Source: CAYUTA01 sp964447605 (lineage in GTDB: Bacteria > Bacillota > Clostridia > Christensenellales > CAG-138). Taken from it: a stretch of DNA of 64,000 bases. Both the position numbers and the translations under genes were made by a program. The stretch covers positions 1 through 64,000 of the forward strand of contig CAYUTA010000001.1 of assembly GCA_964447605.1 (NCBI GenBank). The letters are read 5' to 3'. Positions 39,533-48,479 of this stretch are shown in pieces. The notes beneath the pieces were generated by a model that was given only the letters and a program-made list of their open reading frames with translations, did no database searches and was not told where the DNA came from. The stretch's first letter is position 1; each line of letters begins with the position of its first letter.

Positions 39533-40402
39533 TTGTCTTTGTCTTACGACGAGATTATCAAAGCGATATCCAGCGGATTCAGACAGTTTTCGTTCCTCGA
39601 CCTATTGGATATCTTCATCATTGCCGTTTTACTGTATAAGCTGATTATCTGGACAAAGGAGACGCGCGCTTACGAGGTTCTTAAGGGCGTAGGCCTGCTG
39701 TTTTTATGTTCGGTGGTCAGCACGCTGCTTTCGCTCAACACGCTCAGCTGGCTGCTGGATTCCGTCCTGACCTCGGGTTCGATCATCATCGTTTTGTTCA
39801 TCCTGTTCCAGCCGGAAATCCGCCGGGTGCTTGAGCGGCTGGGCCGCAGCGGCAAAAAGCTGAGCAGGGCCTGGCTCGATGCGTCGAACATTGCCAGCAC
39901 GGAGTTGATGCGGGACGTTCACAGCGCGATCCTTTCGATGTCGCGCCGCCGCGTGGGCGCGCTGGTCGTGGTTGAGCAAAAGACCGGCCTTGGCGATATC
40001 ATCAGCACGGGAACGCGTATCGACGGCCTGCTTTCGGGCGCTCTGCTGGAGAATATTTTTGAACCGAATACGCCGCTGCACGACGGCGCGGTGATTGTGC
40101 GCGGCAATACGCTGCTGGCTGCGGGTTGCTTTTTGCCGCTTTCGGACGATCTCTCCGTGTCGCGCGAGCTGGGTACGCGTCACCGGGCGGCGCTTGGCGT
40201 TTCGACCGTTTCGGACAGCGTGACCATTGTTGTTTCAGAGGAGACGGGGGCCATCTCGATTGCGCGTGACGGCAAGCTGGTTCGTTACATCGATGCAAAG
40301 GCGCTGCAGGATATTCTGGAAAGTCTGTTCTTAAACAAGAGCGTCACGCCGTCATTTTTGAGCCGGCATGTCAGAACGGAGGAACAGCATGACAAGTCGT
40401 GA
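39533..40402 (+). CDS. cdaA: Diadenylate cyclase CdaA
   Basis: The 289-residue membrane enzyme makes cyclic di-AMP from two ATP. Three N-terminal helices (about residues 20-100) are followed by the DAC domain, with the catalytic motifs LHDGAVIV near 182 and GTRHRAA near 217. The start is a TTG at 39533 with GGAGG 9 bases upstream. CdaR follows with a 14-base overlap, the usual CdaA-CdaR pairing; glmM, often third, is absent here. Cyclic di-AMP controls potassium and osmolyte balance and the cell wall in Firmicutes. Confidence 0.95.
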   Translation: MSLSYDEIIKAISSGFRQFSFLDLLDIFIIAVLLYKLIIWTKETRAYEVLKGVGLLFLCSVVSTLLSLNTLSWLLDSVLTSGSIIIVLFILFQPEIRRVLERLGRSGKKLSRAWLDASNIASTELMRDVHSAILSMSRRRVGALVVVEQKTGLGDIISTGTRIDGLLSGALLENIFEPNTPLHDGAVIVRGNTLLAAGCFLPLSDDLSVSRELGTRHRAALGVSTVSDSVTIVVSEETGAISIARDGKLVRYIDAKALQDILESLFLNKSVTPSFLSRHVRTEEQHDKS

Positions 40403-41681
40403 GAAAAGAAAGACGGCGGCGCTGGCCTCAATTAAAAACTTTTTTACGAAAAATGTCGCAATCAAAGTGATTGCCCTGTTGTTTGCAATGCTGCTCTGGG
40501 GCTATGTGCTCACAGACCAGCGGCCGGTGCGAACCAAGGTGGTTGCCGACGTGGCCACCAGCTTTGACGGCGAGGCGGAACTGCATGCACAGGGCCTTTG
40601 CGTGCGCGGAGACCGCGCGGGAATTCTGACCAACGTGTCTGTTGCTGTGCGCGCGCAGATCACCAACTATGAGAGCCTTTCACCACGGACGGTCAACGCA
40701 ACGATCAGTCTGCGCAACATCAGCGAGCCGCGTGAATACGAACTGCCCATCACCGCGACCGTCAGTTCGTCGTTGGGCGCGGTGCAGCAGGTAACGCCCG
40801 CTTCGGTTACCGTGGAGATCGATTCGCTTGTTACGCAGACCGTGCCGGTTACGACCAGCTTTATCGGGGAATTGTCGGAGGGGTGCTGGGCGGACATGGA
40901 CGCGCTGACGACAACGACCAGGCTGGATATCACCGGACCCAAGACGGATATTGCCAAGGTCGCGCGCGCAGAGTGCATTGTGGATTTGACGGATCGTTCC
41001 TCCACGATCTACAGCACGTTCGACGTCATATTTTACGATCGCGACGGCGGGGTGGTGTCCTCGGATATCGTGGTTGGAACCGTCCCGACCTCCACGGTCC
41101 GATTGCCGATTTACCCGATGCGCAACGTGCCCATTGATGCAATCGGTTCGCTGGTGGGCGTGGATAACCTTGCCGCAAACCATGAGTTGGCCAGCGCTGT
41201 AGCGACGCCTTCCTCCGTGCGCATTGTTGGAGATCAATCGGTGATTTCGTCTATAGAGAGCGTTCTCCTCGAGCCGATTCCGGTCAACGGAATGAGCGTG
41301 TCGCAGACGGTGGAATCCGAGATCATCGTACCGGAGGCCGTGCGCCTGCTGGACACCGATCCGGTGAGCGTGCTCATTGAGGTACGGGAGAAGGCGGACT
41401 CGCAGACCTTCGAGAGTCTGCCCATCACGGTGATCGGCCTGCATGCAAACTGTATGGCGCGCCTGGATATCGAAACGGTTGATCTGACCATTAAGGGGCG
41501 TACGAGCATTGTAAGCGTCATCAAGCGCGGCGATATTGAGATCAGTGTAGATGTAACGGGTCTTGAGCCGGGCACGTATACGCAGCCGCTGCAGGCGTTT
41601 GTGCGGGATGAGGCGACCACGGTGGAGCTTGAGGAAACGCTTTCCGTCGCAACGGTTACCGTAACCATCACAAGATCGTAA
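40389..41681 (+). CDS. cdaR: YbbR-domain regulator of CdaA
   Basis: The 430-residue protein has a short basic N-terminus, one membrane helix (VIALLFAMLLWGYVLT near residue 28) and then about four YbbR-type beta repeats exposed outside the membrane. CdaR proteins bind the membrane part of CdaA and tune its activity. The ATG at 40389 has GGAGG a few bases upstream and overlaps the cdaA end. The repeats (for example VTIDSL, VTGLEPGTYT) recur about every 85 residues. Confidence 0.9.
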   Translation: MTSREKRKTAALASIKNFFTKNVAIKVIALLFAMLLWGYVLTDQRPVRTKVVADVATSFDGEAELHAQGLCVRGDRAGILTNVSVAVRAQITNYESLSPRTVNATISLRNISEPREYELPITATVSSSLGAVQQVTPASVTVEIDSLVTQTVPVTTSFIGELSEGCWADMDALTTTTRLDITGPKTDIAKVARAECIVDLTDRSSTIYSTFDVIFYDRDGGVVSSDIVVGTVPTSTVRLPIYPMRNVPIDAIGSLVGVDNLAANHELASAVATPSSVRIVGDQSVISSIESVLLEPIPVNGMSVSQTVESEIIVPEAVRLLDTDPVSVLIEVREKADSQTFESLPITVIGLHANCMARLDIETVDLTIKGRTSIVSVIKRGDIEISVDVTGLEPGTYTQPLQAFVRDEATTVELEETLSVATVTVTITRS

Positions 41682-41683
41682 GT

Positions 41684-43288
41684 ATGTCTCTGCTGATTAC
41701 GGACATTCATCTGCCGGCTACGGAGGACGAGCAGGAACTGCGACGCCGCATTGCAAAGCAATGCGGCGTTGATGCGCACGCGTTGCAGTCTGTCCGCGTC
41801 GTGCGGCGCGCTTTGGATGCGCGCAGGAAGGATGACATCCATTTTTTACTGCATGCGCTGGTTGAAACGGACGGTGCGACGCAGCGCAGGCTCCTTTCAC
41901 GCGGCGATGCGCGCATCGGCCTTTATACGCCGCCAGAAGCGCAGGAGCCCGTGCCGGGCGTCGCAGCGCTGCCCGGGCGAATTGTTGTTGCCGGACTTGG
42001 CCCGGCGGGGTTGTTCTGCGCGTATGAACTGGCGCGGTGCGGGTACGCGCCGCTGGTTGTCGAGCGCGGCGAGCCGGTGGAAAAGCGGGTGCAGAGCGTT
42101 TTGCAATTCTGGCGCGGCGGCGCGCTGAACCGTGAGTCCAACGTCATGTTCGGCGAAGGGGGCGCCGGTACGTTTTCCGACGGCAAACTGACCAGCCGCA
42201 GCAAGGACGCGCGGCAGGGGTATGTGCTGGGCATCTTGGCGCGCTTTGGCGCGCCGGACGAAATCTGCGTCGATGCAAAGCCGCATATTGGCACGGACAG
42301 GTTGCGCACGGTGGTGTCCGGCCTGCGCAGGGAGATTGCGCGGCTTGGCGGCGAAATCGCTTTTTCCACGCGGCTGGACGGTATATTTATGAAAAACGGC
42401 GCAATCGGCGGCGTTGTCCTGACGGATGCGCAGGGTGTGCGGCGCGTTGCATGCGGCGCGCTGGTGCTGGCGGTCGGGCAGGGCGCGCGCGATACCTGCC
42501 GTATGTTGTTTGAAGCGGGCGTTGCCATGCAGAAAAAGCCCTTTGCCGTCGGCGTGCGTATCGAGCATCCGCAAAGCCTCATCGATGCGGCGCAGTTTGG
42601 CGCGTTGGCGGGCAACCCCCGGCTTGGCGCGGCAAGCTATGCGCTCACGGGCAAAAGCGGCGCGCGCGGCGTATATACGTTTTGCATGTGTCCCGGCGGC
42701 AGCGTGATTGCCGGCGCGTCGGACGGCGGGCAGGTGGTTGTCAATGGGATGAGCGATTATGCGCGCGGTAAGGAGAATGCGAACGCGGCGATTGTTGTGC
42801 AGGTGCACGACGGGGATATGGGTGCGCATCCCCTCGACGGCATGCGGTTCCAGGAGGAAATGGAGCGCGCTGCATTTGCCGCGGGCGGCGGCGGATTCAT
42901 CGCGCCGGCCATGCGCGTGGGGGATTTTTTGAGGAAAGGAAAGCCGGCGGGCTTTGGCGCGGTTGCGCCGTCCTACCGGCCGGGCGTGCTTGCGTATGAT
43001 CTTTGGCGGTGCCTGCCGGATTTTGTCGCACAGGGCGTATGCGACGGCATACTGGCCTTTGCGCGCAGGCTGCGCGGGTTCGACATGGACGACGCCGTGC
43101 TGACGGCTGCGGAAACCCGCACAAGCGCGCCGCTGCGCATCCTGCGCGATGAAACGCTCCAGTCCACGTCGCACCGGGGCGTTTATCCGGTCGGCGAGGG
43201 GGCGGGGTATGCCGGCGGCATCGTGAGCGCAGCCATCGACGGCCTTCGGGCCGCGCAGGCCGTCATTTGCCGCTTCGCAAGGCCATAG
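41684..43288 (+). CDS. NAD(P)/FAD-dependent dehydrogenase-like protein (COG2509 type)
   Basis: The 534-residue flavoprotein begins with a small alpha/beta domain (about 1-85) of the sort seen in this family. An FAD-binding Rossmann fold follows (VVAGLGPAGLFCAYELARCG near residue 98). Later come FGEGGAGTFSDGKL, TFCMCPGGSVIAG and the C-terminal GVYPVGEGAGYAGGIVSAAIDG. It starts 2 bases after cdaR. Members of this group are often found near cdaR or glmM in Firmicutes, but their substrate is not established. The 3' end overlaps the convergent phosphodiesterase gene by 26 bases. Confidence 0.82.
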   Translation: MSLLITDIHLPATEDEQELRRRIAKQCGVDAHALQSVRVVRRALDARRKDDIHFLLHALVETDGATQRRLLSRGDARIGLYTPPEAQEPVPGVAALPGRIVVAGLGPAGLFCAYELARCGYAPLVVERGEPVEKRVQSVLQFWRGGALNRESNVMFGEGGAGTFSDGKLTSRSKDARQGYVLGILARFGAPDEICVDAKPHIGTDRLRTVVSGLRREIARLGGEIAFSTRLDGIFMKNGAIGGVVLTDAQGVRRVACGALVLAVGQGARDTCRMLFEAGVAMQKKPFAVGVRIEHPQSLIDAAQFGALAGNPRLGAASYALTGKSGARGVYTFCMCPGGSVIAGASDGGQVVVNGMSDYARGKENANAAIVVQVHDGDMGAHPLDGMRFQEEMERAAFAAGGGGFIAPAMRVGDFLRKGKPAGFGAVAPSYRPGVLAYDLWRCLPDFVAQGVCDGILAFARRLRGFDMDDAVLTAAETRTSAPLRILRDETLQSTSHRGVYPVGEGAGYAGGIVSAAIDGLRAAQAVICRFARP

Positions 43289-43991
43289 CCAAGTCGGGCT
43301 TGTTGGTTATGATGGCAAAGACGTTCTTTTGTCCAAGCAGATAGCGGATATCCTCCGGCTCGTCGACCGTCCAGGGATTTGTTTTGATACCGACGGCCTC
43401 ATACTTCTTCAGCTCCTCGTTGCTGAGAAATCGGTAATCCGGGTGCAGATACTGCATCCCGAGCGAGGCGGCGTAGTTTTGCGGTTCGGCAATACGGCAT
43501 TCATAAAGGATTCCATAGGGCAGGTCGGGCGCAAGCCGCTTACAGCGCAGCAGCGAATAATGGTTGAACGACGAAAGAATCACCTGATTGTTGAGGCGGA
43601 ATGCGTCGATGAGCGTCACGACCTTCTGCTCGATATCCGGATATTCAAAAATCGCGGTTTTTAACTCAAGGATGCTCAGAAAATCCAGCCCCTGTACCAG
43701 GGTGAAGTACTCCTCGAGCGTCGGAATCCGCTGCGCCGGGCACTGACCGTAGAATTTATAGGAAATCTCCAGGGTTTTCAGCTCCCGCAGCGTCAGATCC
43801 TTGACGAGCAGATTGTCGCCGGTGATGCGCTGCAGGCTTTCGTCGTGGAAGATCACGGGAACGCCGTCGGCGGACAGTTGCACGTCGAATTCCACGCCGT
43901 CGGCGCCAAGCGCGACCGCCTGTTCAAATGCGAGCATGCTGTTTTCCGGAAATTTGCTTGAAAAGCCGCGGTGGGCGATAACTTTGGTCAT
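43263..43991 (-). CDS. Glycerophosphodiester phosphodiesterase
   Basis: The 242-residue TIM-barrel enzyme hydrolyses glycerophosphodiesters to glycerol 3-phosphate and an alcohol. IAHRGFSSKFPENSMLAF carries the catalytic His and Arg, and VEFDVQLSADGVPVIFHDESLQRITG carries the metal ligands and second His. The length fits cytosolic GDPD/UgpQ types, with no signal peptide. The start overlaps the end of the preceding amidohydrolase by 4 bases (ATGA), so it is translationally coupled. It is convergent with, and overlaps, the FAD enzyme gene. Confidence 0.92.
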   Translation of the reverse strand: MTKVIAHRGFSSKFPENSMLAFEQAVALGADGVEFDVQLSADGVPVIFHDESLQRITGDNLLVKDLTLRELKTLEISYKFYGQCPAQRIPTLEEYFTLVQGLDFLSILELKTAIFEYPDIEQKVVTLIDAFRLNNQVILSSFNHYSLLRCKRLAPDLPYGILYECRIAEPQNYAASLGMQYLHPDYRFLSNEELKKYEAVGIKTNPWTVDEPEDIRYLLGQKNVFAIITNKPDLAMALRSGK

Positions 43992-45133
43992 TTCTGATCC
44001 GCCTTTACTTTTTCAAAATATCGTTTTGCCGCTTCCACTGCGCGCAGATCCGGCTGGACGCCGAGCTGCCGCGCATCTTCGCGCAGGATGCGTTTCAGCC
44101 GTGCGCATTCTTTAAGCGCCAGCTCCGTATTCACCGGATAGGGACGTTCGCAACCGATGAATGCAAGGAAGTTGTCGTGGAAAATGCTTTGCAGCGCCTC
44201 CTGCGGCAGGCCGAGTCCGTGCAGCACGAAGGGTTCGGAATGAATCAGGAAGTCGCCGTCGGCGCGGACGCCCACGGAAACCCGTTCCGTGAGAAACGTG
44301 CGCGTATGCTGTACGCGGAGCAGGCTCTCGTTTTCGTTCAGCTTCATTTGCGTACCGTTGAGCACGGCGCGCCCGCCGATATCCGTTCCATACAGAATGC
44401 GGTCGCCAAATTGGTCAAAGAACGCGCGCGCTTCCTCCGGCGTTGCTGAAAGGTTTTCGTATAGCTCAATGCCGGGCGTCAGATCCACGCGCATATGCGG
44501 GAATTGCTCCATCCATTCCGTCAGCCGCGGCAGCTGCGCGCTCATGAAGAACATGTGCGCAAAGGTCACGTTGAGCTGCGGATGGCGCTCCAGAACATTG
44601 CGGACCTCGCGGTACTGCGCCTCATTATCCACATCTTCAGGTCCATAGCCCCAGCCGCTCGCGGCGGCAAACGCGGGGACGCGCGCCGGGTCCCAGAACG
44701 TTTCAGGATCGTTGACATGCCAGAGCAAAGGCACCTGCGTTTCTTCGCAAAAGGCCCAGAACGCTTCCCAGACGTCCTGGTCAAAATCGGGGATGGAGAA
44801 GGCGCGGCGCATGGTCGGCTTGCCCTCGAGCAGCTTGATGCCGTCGCAACCCATGTTGAGGATGCGCTTTACATGCTTTACAAAATATGCGCCGACATCG
44901 GTGCGCGCCTCGTATGCCGTGCAGTCCAGACAGCCGAGCGCAAACACGGTTTCAGGATGGCGGTGCTTGTAAACCAGGATATCGAGCGTGGGATCGAGGC
45001 GGGCCTGTCCCGGCAGCGCGGCCAGGCAGACTGCGTCGATCCCGGCTTTTTCAAGCACGCCGGACAAATTGTCCGCCATGATGGGCCAGGCGTAATGTAC
45101 GTGGCTGTCAATGATGGGAATGTTGGTATACAT
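43988..45133 (-). CDS. Amidohydrolase-2 family metal-dependent hydrolase
   Basis: The 381-residue protein has IIDSHVHYAW at its N-terminus (HxH metal motif), LLEGKPTMRRAF, PLLWHVNDPETFW, VTFAHMFF and ILYGTDIGGR with the catalytic Asp. This is the TatD/ACMSD-like amidohydrolase-2 barrel, whose members decarboxylate or hydrolyse diverse substrates. The ATG at 45133 is chosen by homology; an in-frame ATG 18 bases upstream lies inside the preceding gene. It lies between the AI-2E-type membrane protein and GDPD in a three-gene minus-strand operon. The substrate is unknown. Confidence 0.82.
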   Translation of the reverse strand: MYTNIPIIDSHVHYAWPIMADNLSGVLEKAGIDAVCLAALPGQARLDPTLDILVYKHRHPETVFALGCLDCTAYEARTDVGAYFVKHVKRILNMGCDGIKLLEGKPTMRRAFSIPDFDQDVWEAFWAFCEETQVPLLWHVNDPETFWDPARVPAFAAASGWGYGPEDVDNEAQYREVRNVLERHPQLNVTFAHMFFMSAQLPRLTEWMEQFPHMRVDLTPGIELYENLSATPEEARAFFDQFGDRILYGTDIGGRAVLNGTQMKLNENESLLRVQHTRTFLTERVSVGVRADGDFLIHSEPFVLHGLGLPQEALQSIFHDNFLAFIGCERPYPVNTELALKECARLKRILREDARQLGVQPDLRAVEAAKRYFEKVKADQK

Positions 45134-45140
45134 GGTCGGC

Positions 45141-46376
45141 TCAATCTCCATTATTCGCATCGGCAGGTTCGCGGGTCTGCCGCGCGGCTTCGCCGTCAGT
45201 CGGGTCGTCCTGACTACGCTCCGCTTCAAGCGGTCCGTCGCCGCCGTCGACCTGCCGGTTATGCGGCGGCCTGCTTTTGCCCTTGCCGGTGAGCGGAACG
45301 CTGTTGTCATAGAGGTGAATTACACCCTCGTCGTTCAGGCTTTTAATCAGAGCAAGCGTCACCGGGAGACCGAGCAGGCCGATTGGCCCGAAAAGATAGG
45401 TGCCGACGACCATGCTTGACAACGTGACGATTGGGTGCAGGCCGACGTGTTCGCCCACGATCTTCGGCTCGATAATGTTGCGGACAATGACGATCACAAC
45501 GTATAGGATGCCGAGCCCGAGCGCGCGCAGATAATCGCCCTGAATCAAGGAAATGACGGCCCAGGGAATGAGCACCGTTCCGCTGCCGACAACCGGCAGG
45601 ATATCGAACATGGCGATGGCGGCGGCGATGGCAAACTGGTTTTCGACACCGATAATGGACAAGCCGACGGTAAGCTCGGCAAACGTGATGAGCAGAATCA
45701 GCGCGTATGAACGGATATATCGGCCGAGCGTACGGCCAAGGTGCGTGCGGATGTTATCGACCAGCAAACGCATCTTGGACGAGAGCTGCTTTGAAATGAA
45801 GCTGCCCAGCAGCGACCAGTCCACGGCAATGAACACGGTGGCGATGATGGCAATCAGCACATTGAGCAAAAAGCCGGGCGTGCGGAAGGTAAACGAGGTG
45901 ACGCCGCCGACTACGGTCTTGCTCAGCATGGAGACGGTCTCGCCAAGCGTCTGGGTAAGGTTTGCGGCAATCACGTCGTAAGCAGCCGCAGCCTGCGGGT
46001 CCAGCCGGCTTGCAAAAGCCTGCAGGGAATCAAACGTTTCCATCAACCAGGGCTGGATGGAGTTGGCGTAGGTCGCCGGCAGGCCGATGAAAAACGCCTT
46101 TGCCGCGGAAACCAGCTTGACGCACAAAATGGTAAGCAGAAAGCCGATGAGCGCATAGAACAGCAGCACGACGACCGTGCTGGCAATCCCCTTGTGCACA
46201 TGACATTTTTCATGCAAAAAGCGGATAACGGGCTTAAGCAGCAGCGCCACGAGCAATGCAACGACAAACGGAAGCAGAGCCGGGAGCGCATAGCGGCACA
46301 GGTAGATCGCAATAGCGAGCACGATTGCAAGATATAAAAAATGGATGATAAAAGCCCTTCGTTTTTCCGTTTCCAT
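45141..46376 (-). CDS. AI-2E/PerM-family membrane protein (YtvI-like)
   Basis: The 411-residue protein has about eight membrane helices in the AI-2 exporter family pattern. Two N-terminal helices are followed by HEKCHVHKGIASTVVVLLFYALIGF, a periplasmic stretch, then GVENQFAIAAAIAMFDILPVVGSGTVLIPWA and FGPIGLLGLPVTLALIKSL. In spore formers the similar YtvI is expressed during sporulation, though the function is unclear. The C-terminal 60 residues are charged and low complexity (GDGPLEAERSQDDPTDGEAARQ...). AAAGGAGG lies 6 bases before the ATG. It is the first gene of the minus-strand operon. Confidence 0.85.
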   Translation of the reverse strand: METEKRRAFIIHFLYLAIVLAIAIYLCRYALPALLPFVVALLVALLLKPVIRFLHEKCHVHKGIASTVVVLLFYALIGFLLTILCVKLVSAAKAFFIGLPATYANSIQPWLMETFDSLQAFASRLDPQAAAAYDVIAANLTQTLGETVSMLSKTVVGGVTSFTFRTPGFLLNVLIAIIATVFIAVDWSLLGSFISKQLSSKMRLLVDNIRTHLGRTLGRYIRSYALILLITFAELTVGLSIIGVENQFAIAAAIAMFDILPVVGSGTVLIPWAVISLIQGDYLRALGLGILYVVIVIVRNIIEPKIVGEHVGLHPIVTLSSMVVGTYLFGPIGLLGLPVTLALIKSLNDEGVIHLYDNSVPLTGKGKSRPPHNRQVDGGDGPLEAERSQDDPTDGEAARQTREPADANNGD

Positions 46377-46441
46377 GCAAGCCTCCTTTGCCGGGCCTCG
46401 GCAGATTCACAATACAATTACTCTATCATGCCGCGTCCGAC

Positions 46442-46470
46442 TTGTAAAGCGACGCCTTTTCTAATATAAT
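46442..46470 (+). promoter_or_regulatory. Promoter of mntP
   Basis: TTGTAA (46442-46447) and a perfect TATAAT (46465-46470) are exactly 17 bases apart, 66 bases upstream of mntP. The short leader shows no yybP-ykoY riboswitch. Confidence 0.6.
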
Positions 46471-46536
46471 ATTAAACAATTGTGAAAGAATCATGCGTCC
46501 GGCCGTTTCTGCCAAGCCGGAAAGAACAGGAGCGCA

Positions 46537-47106
46537 ATGGGCTGGATTGAGTTGTTTTTGACCGGGGTCGGGCTTTCGATGGATGCGTTCGCGGTGGCAA
46601 TGTGCAAGGGCCTGAGCATGCGTACGCTCGATAAAAGGCGGGCCCTTCTGGTGGGCGTATTTTTCGGCGGCTTTCAGGCGCTGATGCCGCTGGCCGGCTG
46701 GCTGCTTGGTAGGCAGTTTGAGTACCTAATCACCAACATTGATCATTGGATCGTATTTTGTCTGCTGGGGATCATCGGTGGAAAGATGATCTTTGAAGCG
46801 CTGCGCGGCGGCGAGGAGGAATGCTGCACGGACGCGTTCGGCATCCGGGAGCTGACGCTGCTTGCGCTGGCAACCAGCGTCGACGCGCTTGCGGTCGGCA
46901 TTTCGTTTGCGTTTCTCTCCGTTCAGATTCTGCCGTCCATTGCCATAATCGGCGTCACGACGTTCGTGCTCTCATTTGCCGGTGTAGCCATCGGCTGCCG
47001 TTTTGGCGCAAAATACCGAACGAAAGCCACGCTTGTCGGCGGCGTGATACTGGTGTTCATCGGCGTTGATATTTTGCTCGAGCATCTGGGCGTTTGGGGG
47101 GGATAA
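46537..47106 (+). CDS. mntP: Manganese efflux pump MntP
   Basis: The 189-residue membrane protein has six helices in two inverted repeats. Each repeat carries the family Asp motif: GLSMDAFAVAMCKG near residue 13 and ATSVDALAVGISFAF near 112. It exports Mn2+ to prevent toxicity. ACAGGAG precedes the ATG. The HD hydrolase gene begins 4 bases downstream, so the two are co-transcribed. Confidence 0.94.
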   Translation: MGWIELFLTGVGLSMDAFAVAMCKGLSMRTLDKRRALLVGVFFGGFQALMPLAGWLLGRQFEYLITNIDHWIVFCLLGIIGGKMIFEALRGGEEECCTDAFGIRELTLLALATSVDALAVGISFAFLSVQILPSIAIIGVTTFVLSFAGVAIGCRFGAKYRTKATLVGGVILVFIGVDILLEHLGVWGG

Positions 47107-47110
47107 GCGG

Positions 47111-47677
47111 ATGCGGCCAAGGGAGCTGATCGACTTTCTTTCGCGTATAGAAGCGCTTAAAACAAACGGCCGCCACAGCGTGACCGCGGGCGGGGTGACG
47201 GAGACCGTCGCCGCGCATTCCTGGAGGCTTGCGGTGATGGCGCTGCTGATTGCCGACGAATTCCCACAGATGGACATGGATAAGGTCATGCGCATGTGCC
47301 TCATTCATGACTTTGGCGAGGCGGTCACCGGCGACATCCCAGCGTTTGACAAGACCGCCGCCAACGAGCGGACGGAGGAACGCGCCGTTGAAGCCCTGCT
47401 TGCCACGCTTCCGCAGTCACAATGCCAAAGGCTTGCAACGCTGTTTGCCGAAATGGACGCGCAGCAGACGGATGAGGCGCGGCTGTATAAGGCGATCGAT
47501 AAGCTCGAAGCCGTTATCCAGCATAACGAAAGCGATATCGGCACATGGATTCCGCTTGAGTACGAGTTGAACCTCACCTATGGCGAGGAACAGGCCGCGC
47601 AGTTTCCGTTTTTGAAGGCCCTGCGGGAGCAGCTGCGGCGGGATACCGAAGAAAAAATCCGTGTTGAACAAACTTGA
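47111..47677 (+). CDS. HD-domain hydrolase (YfbR/HDDC2-like)
   Basis: The 188-residue protein has the HD-fold metal ligands: VAAHSWRLAVMALLI (first His), LIHDFGEAVTGDIPAFDK (His-Asp and Glu) and KAIDKLEAVIQHNESDIGTW (final Asp). This is the pattern of 5'-deoxynucleotidase YfbR and related HD hydrolases that remove phosphate from dNMPs. The ATG at 47111 follows a GGGGGGA ribosome site. It lies 4 bases after mntP. Confidence 0.85.
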   Translation: MRPRELIDFLSRIEALKTNGRHSVTAGGVTETVAAHSWRLAVMALLIADEFPQMDMDKVMRMCLIHDFGEAVTGDIPAFDKTAANERTEERAVEALLATLPQSQCQRLATLFAEMDAQQTDEARLYKAIDKLEAVIQHNESDIGTWIPLEYELNLTYGEEQAAQFPFLKALREQLRRDTEEKIRVEQT

Positions 47678-47825
47678 ATTTCATTTTATATCGGGGTAAA
47701 GTATGGCTACGGCCTGATGGACGCGCGTTTCCATCCCAGCGCAGGGCGACGGCCCGCGCAAGGGAACAGGCATGCGCCTGTCCGTGAATGCGGCGCCGCA
47801 TGAATTCTGCAAGGAGAGGTGGAAC

Positions 47826-48362
47826 ATGAACGATTATTTTGATCTGATTGAACGGCGGGAAAGCTGCCGCAGCTACGGCGACCGGCCCGTAGAGCGCGAA
47901 AAACTCGAGCGGTGCATCGAGGCTGCACGGTTGGCGCCTTCGGCCTGCAACAGCCAGCCCTGGCGCTATTTGGTGGTAACCAACCCGGAACTGTGCAAAA
48001 GGCTGCGGCCGTGCGTGCAGGGCATGGGCATGAACAAATTTGCCGATGGCTGCCCGGCGTTTATCGTTGTGGTGGAGGAGCCTGCAAACCTGACGGCAAA
48101 GGCGGCAAAGGTGTTTAAAAGCCAGGATTTTGCGCCCATTGACATCGGCCTGTCTGTCTCCCAGCTGTGCTGCGCCGCGGTCGAGCAGGGGCTTTCGACC
48201 TGCATCCTTGGCTGGCTCAACGAAAAGAAAATCCGGGAGCTTTTCTCCCTGCCTGCAGACAGGCGCGTGCGGCTGGTGCTGTGCGTGGGTTACGCGGCGG
48301 CGGGCGAACTGCGCAAAAAATCGCGCAAGCCGGCGGAGCAAATCGCTTCCTATTACGAATAG
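47826..48362 (+). CDS. Nitroreductase-family FMN protein
   Basis: The 178-residue protein begins YFDLIERRESCRSYGDRPV, with ARLAPSACNSQPWRYLVV forming the FMN site, and ends in LCVGYAAAGELRKKSRKPAEQIASYYE. It is a short nitroreductase-like flavoprotein that likely reduces quinones or nitro compounds with NAD(P)H. Several cysteines (SCRSY, LCCAAV, STCILGW) are noteworthy. GAGAGGTGG precedes the ATG at 47826. Confidence 0.87.
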   Translation: MNDYFDLIERRESCRSYGDRPVEREKLERCIEAARLAPSACNSQPWRYLVVTNPELCKRLRPCVQGMGMNKFADGCPAFIVVVEEPANLTAKAAKVFKSQDFAPIDIGLSVSQLCCAAVEQGLSTCILGWLNEKKIRELFSLPADRRVRLVLCVGYAAAGELRKKSRKPAEQIASYYE

Positions 48363-48394
48363 ACCGTCCGTCGGCTGTGATTGGCTATGGTGCA

Positions 48395-48424
48395 GGGCGT
48401 TAAAAACATGTGTTTTCGACGCCC
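48395..48424. terminator. Hairpin between convergent nitroreductase and phosphoesterase genes
   Basis: GGGCGT (48395-48400) pairs with ACGCCC (48419-48424), with an inner AAAACA/TGTTTT helix. The A/T-rich inner arms could serve both directions, but no outer T run is present. Confidence 0.35.
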
Positions 48425-48479
48425 CGCATGAGGTTGTGCAACACAGGGATACTTGGAAGCGCGACGCCTCCTGACCGCC

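Noticed and set aside
46377..46536. Manganese (yybP-ykoY) riboswitch before mntP
   Set aside because: The leader after the promoter is about 60 bases, too short, and lacks the conserved loop sequences.
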